Assembly: GCF_009193155.1 (NCBI RefSeq)
Contig: NZ_VUKD01000005.1
Span: forward strand, 124,001 to 188,000
Source of the DNA: Georgenia subflava
GTDB taxonomy: Bacteria > Actinomycetota > Actinomycetes > Actinomycetales > Actinomycetaceae
Direction: 5' to 3'
DNA: 64,000 bases
Positions within the stretch are counted from its first letter, which is position 1; every line of letters begins with the position of its first letter. The notes under the pieces were generated by a model. That model was not told where the DNA came from and ran no database searches. It saw nothing but the letters and a program-made list of their open reading frames with translations. Of this stretch, positions 25,154 through 32,436 are shown in pieces. Position numbers and translations under genes: made by a program.

Positions 25154-25159
25154 TACAGT
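25154..25159 (+). promoter_or_regulatory. -10 element of a leaderless moaA promoter
   Basis: TACAGT ends 6 nt before the moaA ATG at 25166. This fits a leaderless transcript and supports the choice of the internal ATG over the upstream in-frame start. Confidence 0.6.
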
Positions 25160-25165
25160 GGTCGT

Positions 25166-26275
25166 ATGCCTCTGACCGAGCTCGGACTGCCGAGCGCCCG
25201 CCCGACGCCCGCGGCCGGCGATGCCGTCGCGCCCGAGGCGAGCGCGCGCCCGGACACCCCCGAGCTCGTCGACCGTTTCGGCCGCGTCGGCCGCGACCTG
25301 CGGGTATCGCTGACCGACCGGTGCAACCTGCGCTGCGAGTACTGCATGCCCCCCGAGGGCTTCGACTGGCTACCGACGCCCCAGGTGCTCTCCGACGCCG
25401 AGGTGGTGCGGCTGATCACTGTGGCGGTCGAGCACCTGGGCATCCGCGAGATCCGCTTCACCGGCGGCGAGCCGCTGCTGCGCAAGGGACTGGAGCAGAT
25501 CGTCGCCGCCACCACCGCCCTGCGCACCGACCAGGGCCTGGTCCCCGAGACGTCGCTGACGACCAACGGGCTGGGCCTGCAGCGCCGCGCCGCCGGGCTC
25601 GCCGCCGCCGGCCTGGAGCGGGTGAACATCTCCCTCGACTCGCTCGACCGCGAGACCTACGCCACGTTGACCCGCCGGGACCGTCTGCCCGACGTGCTCG
25701 CCGGCGTCGACGCCTCCGAGGCAGCCGGCCTGCTGCCCGTGAAGATCAACGCGGTTCTCATGCGAGGCCTCAACGACCACGAGGCGCCCGAGCTGCTCGC
25801 CTACGCCCTGCGCCGCGGCTTCGAGCTGCGCTTCATCGAGCAGATGCCGCTCGGCCCGCCCGAGATGTGGAAGCGCGGCGAGATGGTCACGGCGACGGAG
25901 ATCCTCGACCTCCTGCAGGCCCGCTTCACCCTCAGCGCGCACGACCCCGCCGAGCGCGGCGCGGCTCCCGCCGAGCGGTGGACGGTCGAGCCGGGCGAGG
26001 GCCACCCGGGCGGGACCGTCGGTGTCATCGCCTCGGTGACCCAGCCGTTCTGCGGTGCGTGCGACCGCACCCGGCTCACCGCCGACGGCCAGGTCCGCAC
26101 GTGCCTGTTCTCCCGCACCGAGACCGATCTGCGAGCCCTCCTCCGCGGCGGCGCGTCGGACGCCGAGATCGCCGACGTGTGGCGGGTGGCCATGTGGGGC
26201 AAGAAGGCCGGCCACGGCATCGACGACGAGGGGTTCCTGCAGCCGCAGCGACCCATGAGCGCCATCGGAGGATGA
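25166..26275 (+). CDS. moaA: GTP 3',8-cyclase MoaA
   Basis: A 369-residue radical-SAM enzyme of molybdenum-cofactor synthesis that converts GTP to 3',8-cyclo-GTP. The N-terminal 4Fe-4S site is CNLRCEYC (Cys53, 57, 60), followed by RFTGGEPLL. The second cluster site near the C-terminus is CGACDRTRLTADGQVRTC. The protein ends in the conserved Gly-Gly (SAIGG). The start ATG 25166 is favoured by the TANNNT element just before it. moaD follows one base after the stop codon. Confidence 0.96.
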   Translation: MPLTELGLPSARPTPAAGDAVAPEASARPDTPELVDRFGRVGRDLRVSLTDRCNLRCEYCMPPEGFDWLPTPQVLSDAEVVRLITVAVEHLGIREIRFTGGEPLLRKGLEQIVAATTALRTDQGLVPETSLTTNGLGLQRRAAGLAAAGLERVNISLDSLDRETYATLTRRDRLPDVLAGVDASEAAGLLPVKINAVLMRGLNDHEAPELLAYALRRGFELRFIEQMPLGPPEMWKRGEMVTATEILDLLQARFTLSAHDPAERGAAPAERWTVEPGEGHPGGTVGVIASVTQPFCGACDRTRLTADGQVRTCLFSRTETDLRALLRGGASDAEIADVWRVAMWGKKAGHGIDDEGFLQPQRPMSAIGG

Positions 26276-26276
26276 G

Positions 26277-26579
26277 TTGAGCACAGGAGTCGACACCACG
26301 CCGACGACCACGACGGTGACGGTCCACGTGCGGTACTTCGCCGGCGCGGCGGAGGCGGCGGGCACTCCCGCCGAGGAGCTCGTCCTGCCCGCGGCCGCGA
26401 CGGCGCTGGACCTGCGTGCCGCCGTCGTCGCCTCGCGCGGACCCCAGGTCGCGCGGGTGCTGACGATCTCGTCGCTGCTGGTCGACGACGTCGTCCGGGA
26501 GGACCTCGCCGCACCGCTGCGCTCAGCCTCGACGACGGACGTGCGGGTCGACGTCCTGCCTCCGTTCGCCGGGGGCTGA
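26277..26579 (+). CDS. moaD: Molybdopterin synthase sulfur carrier subunit MoaD
   Basis: A 100-residue ubiquitin-like protein that carries sulfur as a C-terminal thiocarboxylate to MoaE. The fold signature is VHVRYFAGAAEAAGTPAEE at the N-terminus and DVLPPFAGG at the end, with the essential Gly-Gly. The start is TTG 26277, preceded by GGAGGA that overlaps the moaA stop, so the two genes are coupled. Confidence 0.93.
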   Translation: MSTGVDTTPTTTTVTVHVRYFAGAAEAAGTPAEELVLPAAATALDLRAAVVASRGPQVARVLTISSLLVDDVVREDLAAPLRSASTTDVRVDVLPPFAGG

Positions 26580-26594
26580 GCCGAGGGGCCGGGA

Positions 26595-27053
26595 TCAGGC
26601 GCTTCCGGTCCACTCGTGGCTGCCGTCGGGGAAGACCTGCCGCTTCCACACCGGCAGCCGCTTCTTGATCTCCTCGACGAGCTCCGCCGTCGCCTCGAAC
26701 GCCTCCGCCCGGTGCGCCGCGGACACGGCGGCCGCGAGCGCGACGTCCCCGACCCCGAGGGTTCCCACCCGGTGCACGACGGCGATCGCGTCGACCGGGA
26801 AGCGCACCGCGACGTCGGCGGCGACCTGCTTGACGACGTCGCCGGCGCCCGGGTGACCGACGTACTCGATACCGGTCACCGGGCGGCCGAGGTCGTGGTT
26901 GCGCACCACGCCGCCGAACGTCACGACGGCGCCGGCCGCCGCGTCCTCGACGGCGGCGGCGCACTCGGCGACGTCGACCGGCGCGGTCCGGACCTCGGCG
27001 AGCACGACCCGGCGGGCGGGCGGGCTGACGCGGGAGCCGTCGGGCGTGCTCAC
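26595..27053 (-). CDS. moaE: Molybdopterin synthase catalytic subunit MoaE
   Basis: A 152-residue subunit that inserts sulfur into precursor Z using MoaD. Motifs include VVTFGGVVRNHDLG, GIEYVGHPGA, VVHRVGTLGVGDVA, AHRAEAFEA and the active-site lysine region EEIKKRLPVWKRQ. It is convergent with moaD, leaving only 15 bp between their stops. The start GTG 27053 overlaps the stop of the DUF6457 gene (GTGA). Confidence 0.95.
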   Translation of the reverse strand: MSTPDGSRVSPPARRVVLAEVRTAPVDVAECAAAVEDAAAGAVVTFGGVVRNHDLGRPVTGIEYVGHPGAGDVVKQVAADVAVRFPVDAIAVVHRVGTLGVGDVALAAAVSAAHRAEAFEATAELVEEIKKRLPVWKRQVFPDGSHEWTGSA

Positions 27054-27367
27054 CGGCCGCCGTCCTCGTCCTCGGGCGCGTTCTCGGCGGTCCATCGTTC
27101 GACGAGACGGGACACCGCGTCGATACGTTCGGCGACGGCGGCTTCCTGGCCGGCCCGGTCGGTCGCTGCGGTGGCGGCGGCGAGCCCCACGAGGAAGGCG
27201 GTCAGCGGGGCACCCGGGCGGCTCGGCCCGTGCGCGACCTCGCCGATCAGGCGCAGCAGCGGAGAGGTGCTCGACGTCATGAGCGTCCGGTCCACGCCGA
27301 GCTCGGTGCAGACCTCGTCGAGCCAACGGTTCATCACCGCCATCTTGCGGGTCTCGTCGTCCCTCAT
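27050..27367 (-). CDS. DUF6457-type small protein linked to moaE
   Basis: A 105-residue helical protein with NRWLDEVCTELGVDRTL and EVAHGPSRPGAPLTAFLVGLA. These words recur in actinobacterial DUF6457 proteins, which are found beside or fused to MobA-type cofactor genes. The function is unknown. The start ATG 27367 has GGAGAGGAG upstream. The overlap with moaE supports a role in molybdenum-cofactor synthesis or loading; this rests on context only. Confidence 0.8.
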   Translation of the reverse strand: MRDDETRKMAVMNRWLDEVCTELGVDRTLMTSSTSPLLRLIGEVAHGPSRPGAPLTAFLVGLAAATAATDRAGQEAAVAERIDAVSRLVERWTAENAPEDEDGGR

Positions 27368-27461
27368 GCTGCTCCTCTCCGGGGCCGCGGCGCGGGCCCC
27401 CGGCCATCGTGGCACAGCCGCGCCCTGGTGCCCGGGGCGCAGCCGGCGGCGGGCACGACGG

Positions 27462-28088
27462 TCAGTCGCCGTCCCCGCCGAGGACCTCCCGGCGGTAGTC
27501 GCGTCCGCTCTCGACGGACAGAACGGCGAGGACCACGCGGCCCAGCGTGCGCCACACCTTCGCGCTCGCGCCGGTGGCCAGGCGCCCTGCCAGGTCGGGC
27601 AGCACCGTGACCAGCTGCTCCTCGATCAGGGCACGCTCCGCTGCCCGCAGCTCCTTGCCACCGGCCATGTCACCCGCGGACCAGGCGTCCGCCTCGCGCC
27701 GGCACAGCTCCGCGACGGCCCGGACGTGCCCGGCGACGGCGGCGCCGGCACCCACGAGCTCCGCGTGATCGGCGCGCAGCCGGGCGAGGTCGTCCGCGAC
27801 GCTGCGCCGACGTGACCCGCGGGCGTAGACGTCGAGGCTCATGAGGTCGGACGTGAACAGCTCGGCGTCCTCCCCCAGCCACCGCGCGCCCAGGCGCCAA
27901 GTGGTCGACAGCTCACCGCTGCGCAGCAGCTCGGCCAGCCGCTCGTCGGGCGGCTCGAGCACGGCGGCGACGGCGTCCCAGCTCCCCGCCCGGTCGCGGG
28001 CCGCCTGGGACACCTGGGCCCGGAAGGAGGCGACGGTGTCGTCGGCGACGCCCTCGACGGGGGCGAGCCGGCCGTCGTCGGCCGTCAT
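27462..28088 (-). CDS. Hypothetical helical protein downstream of DUF4097 gene
   Basis: I recognise no family. The 208-residue protein is soluble and rich in Ala, Arg, Glu and Leu, with predicted long helices ([33 protein letters not shown]) and a final KVWRTLGRVVLAVLSVESG. There is no signal peptide. ATG 28088 overlaps the stop of the upstream DUF4097 gene (ATGA), so the two are likely made together and may act together. Confidence 0.7.
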   Translation of the reverse strand: MTADDGRLAPVEGVADDTVASFRAQVSQAARDRAGSWDAVAAVLEPPDERLAELLRSGELSTTWRLGARWLGEDAELFTSDLMSLDVYARGSRRRSVADDLARLRADHAELVGAGAAVAGHVRAVAELCRREADAWSAGDMAGGKELRAAERALIEEQLVTVLPDLAGRLATGASAKVWRTLGRVVLAVLSVESGRDYRREVLGGDGD

Positions 28089-28903
28089 GCCGGTGCGTCG
28101 GTGACGGCCGCCGGCATCCGGGTGACGTCCAGCGATCCCGCGACCGTGCGGGTGGTGAGGAAGCAGATGCCCGCCTCGGATCGCTCCTCGACGGTGGTGG
28201 CCGACAGCCCGCCCGCACGGTGGTCGACGCCGTCGAGGCGCACCGGTCCGGTGACGCCCCGCGCCGTCAGCGACACGCCCGCACCGGCCGGGAGGTTCAC
28301 GCGCATGGCACCGGAGACCGTGGCGAGGTCGACCATCGAGGTCGGTGCCGTGGTGCTGACGCTGACGGCGCCGGCGACGCTGGTGACCTCGACGCGCGGC
28401 AGCTCGCCGCTGAGCGTGGTGCGCCCGGCGGCGGTGGAGACGCGCACCGGCCCGTCGTGCCCGAGGACGTCCACGGCACCGGAGGCGGACTTCAACGAGG
28501 TGGCGCCCTGGCACCCGGTGACCCGCAGGTGGGCGCTGGCGGTGATGAGCGAGGTGTCCTCGGTCAGGTCGCTCACGGTGGCGTCGGCGACGGCCGTGGC
28601 GACGGCGACGGCGGTGCCGCGCGGGACGTGCACGGTCAGCCGGGCGGTGTCGGCCGAGCGGTACGAGCGCAGCCGCTTGACCCAGCCGTCCCAGCCCAGG
28701 AAGGGGTAGCCGATCGTGAGCCGGTCCCCCTCGACGTCGAGCTCGAGCGGGTTGCCGGCGACCTCGGTGACCTCGACGTGCACGTGCTCGGCGTCGTGAC
28801 CGACGACGGTGACGGCGCCGGCGACGAGCTGGACGCGCAGCGAGGCGACGTGCTCGACGTCGTGCTGGGAGGGGCCGGGGACGATCCAGGAGCGGGTAGC
28901 CAT
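28085..28903 (-). CDS. DUF4097-family beta-repeat protein
   Basis: A 272-residue protein of repeated short beta-strands (VEVTSVAGAVSVSTTAPTS, DLATVSGAMRVNLPAG), the pattern of DUF4097 adhesin-like beta-solenoids. There is no signal peptide or membrane segment, so the location is probably cytoplasmic. The molecular role of the family is not established. The transcript appears leaderless: TAGGGT lies 6 nt before ATG 28903 and shares its TAG with the stop codon of the MDR gene upstream. Confidence 0.85.
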   Translation of the reverse strand: MATRSWIVPGPSQHDVEHVASLRVQLVAGAVTVVGHDAEHVHVEVTEVAGNPLELDVEGDRLTIGYPFLGWDGWVKRLRSYRSADTARLTVHVPRGTAVAVATAVADATVSDLTEDTSLITASAHLRVTGCQGATSLKSASGAVDVLGHDGPVRVSTAAGRTTLSGELPRVEVTSVAGAVSVSTTAPTSMVDLATVSGAMRVNLPAGAGVSLTARGVTGPVRLDGVDHRAGGLSATTVEERSEAGICFLTTRTVAGSLDVTRMPAAVTDAPA

Positions 28904-28909
28904 GCTCCG

Positions 28910-28915
28910 ACCCTA
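28910..28915 (-). promoter_or_regulatory. -10 element of a leaderless DUF4097 promoter
   Basis: TAGGGT lies 6 nt before ATG 28903. Its TAG is the stop codon of the preceding MDR gene, so one short word serves as both a stop and a promoter. Confidence 0.55.
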
Positions 28916-29884
28916 CGCGTCGAGCTCGACGACCACCTTGCCGACGACGTCGCCGTCGGCCATCCGGCCCAGCGCCGCGGGAACGTCGTCGAGGCGGACG
29001 ACGGAGTCGATGACCGGCCGGGCGCCGGTCGCGAGGAGCATCTGCTGGAGCGCGACGAGCTGGTCCCGGGTGCCCATGGTCGTGCCGACCACGCGCAGCG
29101 AGCGGAAGAAGATCCGGCTGAGGTCCGCGGGTGGCATGGCGCCCGACGTCGCACCGGCCACCGCCACGGTGCCGCCCGGGCGCAGCGCCTTGAGGGAGTG
29201 CGACCAGGTCGCCTCGCCGACGGTCTCGAGGACGGCGTCGACCTGCTCCGGCAGCCGCGCCCCGGTCTCGAAGGCTTCGTGCGCCCCGATCTCGAGGGCG
29301 CGGGCGCGCTTGGTGTCGCTGCGCGAGGTCACCCAGACGCGCAGCCCTGCCGCACGGGCCAGGACCGTCGCGGCGGTCGCGACCCCGCCGCCGGCGCCCT
29401 GGACCAGGACCGTCTGCCCGGGGCGCAGCGCCGCGGCGTCGAAGAGCATCCGGTAGGCGGTCAGGTACGCCGTCGGCAGGCAGGCCGCCTCGGGCCAGGA
29501 GATCGCCGGGTCCTTCGGCACCACGTTGCGGGCGGGGACCCTGACCCGCTCGGCGAGCGTGCCGGGATGGAGCTCCGAGAGCAGCGTCCGCCGGGGGTCG
29601 AGGGTCTCCTCGCCCTGCCAACCGGGGCTGGGTACCACCGAGTGGACGATGACCTCCGTGCCGTCGTCCAGGACTCCGGCGGCGTCGGTGCCGAGGATCA
29701 TCGGCAGCCGGTCGCCGGGCAGACCGACCCCGCGCAGCGACCACAGGTCGTGGTGGTTGAGGGCGACGGTGCGCACTGTGACGCTCGTCCAGCCCTCGGG
29801 CGCGGCGGGCTCGGGCAGGTCACCGACCACGAGGCCGGCGAGCGGGTCGTCGGGGTCCTGGCTCCGGGCGTAGGCGCAGCGCAT
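28913..29884 (-). CDS. MDR-family zinc-binding-type alcohol dehydrogenase/quinone oxidoreductase
   Basis: A 323-residue NAD(P)H-dependent medium-chain reductase-type protein. The N-terminal GroES-like domain has NHHDLWSLRGVG and LGTDAAGVL. The Rossmann domain has VLVQGAGGGVATAATVLARA and a C-terminal VVGKVVVEL. The structural-zinc cysteines are absent, which favours the quinone oxidoreductase side of the family. The substrate is unknown. ATG 29884 is chosen because TAGGGT lies exactly 7 nt before it; a GTG 9 bp upstream overlaps that element. Confidence 0.88.
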   Translation of the reverse strand: MRCAYARSQDPDDPLAGLVVGDLPEPAAPEGWTSVTVRTVALNHHDLWSLRGVGLPGDRLPMILGTDAAGVLDDGTEVIVHSVVPSPGWQGEETLDPRRTLLSELHPGTLAERVRVPARNVVPKDPAISWPEAACLPTAYLTAYRMLFDAAALRPGQTVLVQGAGGGVATAATVLARAAGLRVWVTSRSDTKRARALEIGAHEAFETGARLPEQVDAVLETVGEATWSHSLKALRPGGTVAVAGATSGAMPPADLSRIFFRSLRVVGTTMGTRDQLVALQQMLLATGARPVIDSVVRLDDVPAALGRMADGDVVGKVVVELDA

Positions 29885-29891
29885 GGCCGAC

Positions 29892-29897
29892 ACCCTA
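29892..29897 (-). promoter_or_regulatory. -10 element of a leaderless MDR-gene promoter
   Basis: TAGGGT lies 7 nt upstream of ATG 29884 on the minus strand. Confidence 0.55.
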
Positions 29898-29929
29898 ACC
29901 AGGCACGGCGCTCGGCCTTCCCTGCACGG

Positions 29930-30060
29930 CGCGCAGCGCTGTCACCCCGACCATGCGCGGCGCTGGGCCGTGCCATCACGGCGCGGTGCATGGTGGCACC
30001 CCGACCATGCGCGGCCACCGAACGCGCTCGGCCGTGCCGTCACGGTGCGTGGCCCACCGA
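29930..30060. repeat. Two imperfect ~55-bp direct repeats
   Basis: The word CACCCCGACCATGCGCGGC occurs twice about 54 bp apart, each followed by a GGCCGTGCC-TCACGG segment. No gene is seen here. It forms part of a 440-bp gap between the MDR gene and bL37. Confidence 0.65.
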
Positions 30061-30073
30061 GGCGCCGGGCCGT

Positions 30074-30117
30074 TTGACTGCCGATCTGGTCGCTATAGCG
30101 ACCAGATCGGCGGTCAA
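30074..30117. repeat. 44-bp near-perfect palindrome
   Basis: Two 22-bp arms meet with no spacer at GGTCGCTATAGCGACC. The only mismatch is one G/T position. It stands between two tandem-repeat stretches and is not next to a gene start. Confidence 0.9.
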
Positions 30118-30129
30118 GTTTCCGGTGGG

Positions 30130-30250
30130 CGCGGGCAACGCGACGGTCGGTGGGAGGAACCCGACGTCGGCGCGGACAACGCGACCGTCGGTGGGAGGAA
30201 CCCGACGACGGCGCGGACAACGCGACGGTCGGTGTGCGGAACGCGACGGC
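30130..30250. repeat. Three ~40-bp tandem repeats
   Basis: Each unit contains ACGCGACGGTCGGTGGGAGG followed by AACCCGACG, with 39-41-bp spacing. The last copy is degenerate. Confidence 0.8.
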
Positions 30251-30272
30251 GGGCCGTCGGCCGGGGATGCCG

Positions 30273-30304
30273 ACGGGCCGGCCACCGTGCGGTGACCGGC
30301 CCGT
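30273..30304 (-). terminator. Hairpin after bL37
   Basis: ACGGGCCGG and CCGGCCCGT form an outer 9-bp stem. After one mismatch a 5-bp inner stem CACCG/CGGTG closes a 2-nt loop. It lies 30 bp downstream of the bL37 stop. Confidence 0.65.
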
Positions 30305-30333
30305 CGAGCCTGTGGGCGTACGCCCGGCAGGAC

Positions 30334-30408
30334 TCAGGCGTTGGGGCGCTTGCCGTGGTTGGCGGCGCCGCTCTTGCGGGCCCGGCGCTTGCGACCGCGC
30401 TTGCTCAT
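30334..30408 (-). CDS. Large-subunit ribosomal protein bL37 (24 residues)
   Basis: This tiny gene reads MSKRGRKRRARKSGAANHG then KRPNA and stop. The length of 24 residues and the very basic sequence ending in NHGKRPNA match the mycobacterial ribosomal protein bL37, found in actinobacterial 50S subunits. The start ATG 30408 has GGGAGA before it and a hairpin terminator follows the stop, so it forms a complete small transcription unit. It is easily missed by gene finders because of its size. The name rests on my memory of the family and not on a search. Confidence 0.85.
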   Translation of the reverse strand: MSKRGRKRRARKSGAANHGKRPNA

Positions 30409-30569
30409 GGTGATCTCCCGGATCTCTCGTCTCGGCCGCCGGCGGACGGCCGTTTCTCGCCGCCCATCGTCCCACAGATCGGCGGGCCAACGCAGCGCGC
30501 GCCGCTGGTCGCCATCCCCGGCTGCCCGGAGCTCGACCTGCCGGTCTGGCTGCCGAGGGCGGCGCCTCG

Positions 30570-30745
30570 CACCGGGCGCAGCCCTGGCACGTCAGACCGG
30601 CCAGCGGCGCCTCCCACCGGGCGCGGCCCGTGGCGCCTCGCACCGGGCGCGGCCCGTGGCACGTCAAGCAGGCGCGGCCCGTGGCGCGTCAGAGCAGGCG
30701 CGGCCCGTGACGCGTCAGACTTGGTGCGGCCGGTGGCGTCAGAGG
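30570..30745. repeat. Degenerate ~24-bp tandem repeats
   Basis: About six units near GCGCGGCCCGTGGCGCGTCA followed by a few variable bases run up to the 3' end of rsrA. The rest of this 343-bp gap (30409-30569) shows no gene and should contain the bL37 promoter. Confidence 0.75.
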
Positions 30746-30751
30746 GGGCGC

Positions 30752-31075
30752 TCAGTCGGCGGTGCGGATGCCGTTGACCCGCAGCACCGTCAGCTGGGAC
30801 TGCACGCGCACGCGCAGCGAGCTCGGCGCCACCTCGGCGCACGACCGGCGCACGAGTGCTCTGATGTGCTGCTCCGCGTCCGCGGCCTCGGTGCACGTGG
30901 GGCACTCGGCGGCGTGCGCGCGGAAACGAGCGTACTGGTCCTCGTCCAGCTCGGAGTCGAGGAACTCGAAGAGGTGATCGAGCAGCTCCTCGCAGCTGCA
31001 CACCGAGCCGGGCCGGGCGCGGCGGCGCAGCGCCTCCTCGGCCCGGTCGACGAGGTGGGCGTTCTCGTCGGTCAT
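30752..31075 (-). CDS. rsrA: Zinc-binding redox anti-sigma factor (RsrA type)
   Basis: A 107-residue ZAS-family anti-sigma factor. It shows the zinc motif H-x3-C-x2-C as HAAECPTC (His54, Cys58, Cys61) and an upstream CSC (Cys26, Cys28). The family mechanism is that thiol stress forms a disulfide, releases zinc and frees the sigma factor. The start ATG 31075 overlaps the sigma stop (ATGA), giving the usual one-to-one coupling. Confidence 0.93.
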   Translation of the reverse strand: MTDENAHLVDRAEEALRRRARPGSVCSCEELLDHLFEFLDSELDEDQYARFRAHAAECPTCTEAADAEQHIRALVRRSCAEVAPSSLRVRVQSQLTVLRVNGIRTAD

Positions 31076-31692
31076 GCCTTGGCCTCCGTCCTGATCCCCA
31101 GCTCGCGGGCGTGGTCGACGAGCAGCTCGCGGAGCTGTCGTCGGCCGCGGTGGAGCCGGGACATCACGGTCCCGATAGGTGTGCCCATGATCTCGGCGAT
31201 CTCCTTGTACGCGAAGCCCTCGACGTCGGCGAGGTACACCGCGATGCGGAAGTCCTCGGGGAGCTGGTTCAGCGCGTCCTTGATCTCCGAGTCGGGCAGC
31301 AGGTCCAGCGCCTCGGCCTCCGCCGAGCGCAGCCCGGAGGAGGTGTGCGACGCCGCACGGTGGATCTGCCAGTCCTCCACCTGCTCGGCGTCGGACTGCA
31401 GCGGCTCCCGCTGCTTCTTGCGGTAGGTGTTGATGAAGGTGTTCGTCAGGATCCGGTACAGCCACGCCTTGAGGTTCGTGCCCGGCCGGTACTGGTGGAA
31501 GGACGCGTAGGCCTTGGCGAAGGTCTCCTGCACCAGGTCCTCCGCGTCCGCGGGGTTGCGCGTCATGCGCATCGCGGCGCCGTAGAGCTGGTCCAGGAAC
31601 GGCAGCGCCTCGTTCTCGAAGCGCAGCGACCGTTCGGCGTCGGACTCACCCTCGGGCGCTCGGTCGAGGTCTCCCTCGTGGCTCTCGGTCAT
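31072..31692 (-). CDS. sigR: ECF sigma factor, SigR/SigH type
   Basis: A 206-residue sigma factor for the thiol-oxidative and heat-stress response. Region 2 has [20 protein letters not shown] and region 4 has [20 protein letters not shown], close to SigR/SigH proteins. The spacer also has the family words [23 protein letters not shown] 31692 is chosen (GTG 31695 is possible); longer in-frame upstream sequence is not conserved in kind. A consensus GGAAT-N18-GTT promoter lies about 110 bp upstream, so the gene is probably autoregulated. Confidence 0.95.
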   Translation of the reverse strand: MTESHEGDLDRAPEGESDAERSLRFENEALPFLDQLYGAAMRMTRNPADAEDLVQETFAKAYASFHQYRPGTNLKAWLYRILTNTFINTYRKKQREPLQSDAEQVEDWQIHRAASHTSSGLRSAEAEALDLLPDSEIKDALNQLPEDFRIAVYLADVEGFAYKEIAEIMGTPIGTVMSRLHRGRRQLRELLVDHARELGIRTEAKA

Positions 31693-31803
31693 CACCCACG
31701 AGCCTAGTCCGCGTCGCGACTTCGGCAGGTCGGGCGCCCACGGCGCGAGCAGGGTCGCGGTACGCGGGGTCGGGTCCAGGGCGATGACGGTCACGACGGG
31801 TAC

Positions 31804-31829
31804 AACCACTGCGACCGGCCATGCATTCC
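31804..31829 (-). promoter_or_regulatory. SigR-type promoter upstream of sigR
   Basis: GGAAT (31829-31825), an 18-nt spacer and GTT (31806-31804) match the SigR consensus exactly on the minus strand. It would give a 5' leader of about 105 nt before ATG 31692. Confidence 0.75.
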
Positions 31830-31925
31830 GGACCCGCGCGGCTGATTCCCGCCCGCGCTCTCGACGGCCCCGGAGGGGGCCCGCCAGCGCTCGCCCCGAC
31901 GCCGCGTTTGCGGTAGCAATGTGAC

Positions 31926-32423
31926 ATGAGCCCCACACGACTCCTCGCCCGACCGATGCTCGCCTCCGTCTTCGTGGTCGACGGGATCGACGCGCTCCGG
32001 CATCCCGACGAGCACGCGGCGAGGTTCAAGAAGGTCCAGGGCTACCTCGAGAAGGCGGGTGTGCCCCCGGCGCTGGCTGGGGACGCGAAGATGCTGACCA
32101 GGGTCGCCGGCGCCGTCTCCGTCGTCTCCGGTCTCCTGCTGGCCACCGGGCGTCGTCCGCGGTCCGCCGCGCTGACGCTGGCCATCGTCAACATCCCGAT
32201 GACCGTGATCAACAACCCGGTGTGGGACGCGAAGGACAAGGAGGAGCGCAAGCGCTACCTGTCCGGCCTGCTGCGGGGCGTCGGGCTCGGCGGCGGTCTC
32301 CTCCTCGCGGCGGCCGACCTCGCCGGCAAGCCCTCGCTGGGCTGGCGGATCGGCAACGCCCGCGAGCACCGGGCCGATCTGCGCGAGACCCGCACCGCGC
32401 TCAAGGAGCGTTACAAGGACTGA
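31926..32423 (+). CDS. DoxX-family membrane protein
   Basis: A 165-residue protein with about four membrane segments. It starts [21 protein letters not shown], the usual DoxX beginning, and ends in a basic cytoplasmic tail. In Mycobacterium tuberculosis a DoxX protein joins a membrane oxidoreductase complex that handles oxidative stress. Its position opposite the redox sigma factor fits such a role but does not prove it. The transcript may be leaderless, with TAGCAAT just before ATG 31926. Confidence 0.88.
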   Translation: MSPTRLLARPMLASVFVVDGIDALRHPDEHAARFKKVQGYLEKAGVPPALAGDAKMLTRVAGAVSVVSGLLLATGRRPRSAALTLAIVNIPMTVINNPVWDAKDKEERKRYLSGLLRGVGLGGGLLLAAADLAGKPSLGWRIGNAREHRADLRETRTALKERYKD

Positions 32424-32424
32424 C

Positions 32425-32430
32425 TACGCT
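32425..32430 (+). promoter_or_regulatory. -10 element of a leaderless aroA promoter
   Basis: TACGCT lies 6 nt before ATG 32437 and directly after the doxX stop codon. Confidence 0.6.
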
Positions 32431-32436
32431 CGGGGC

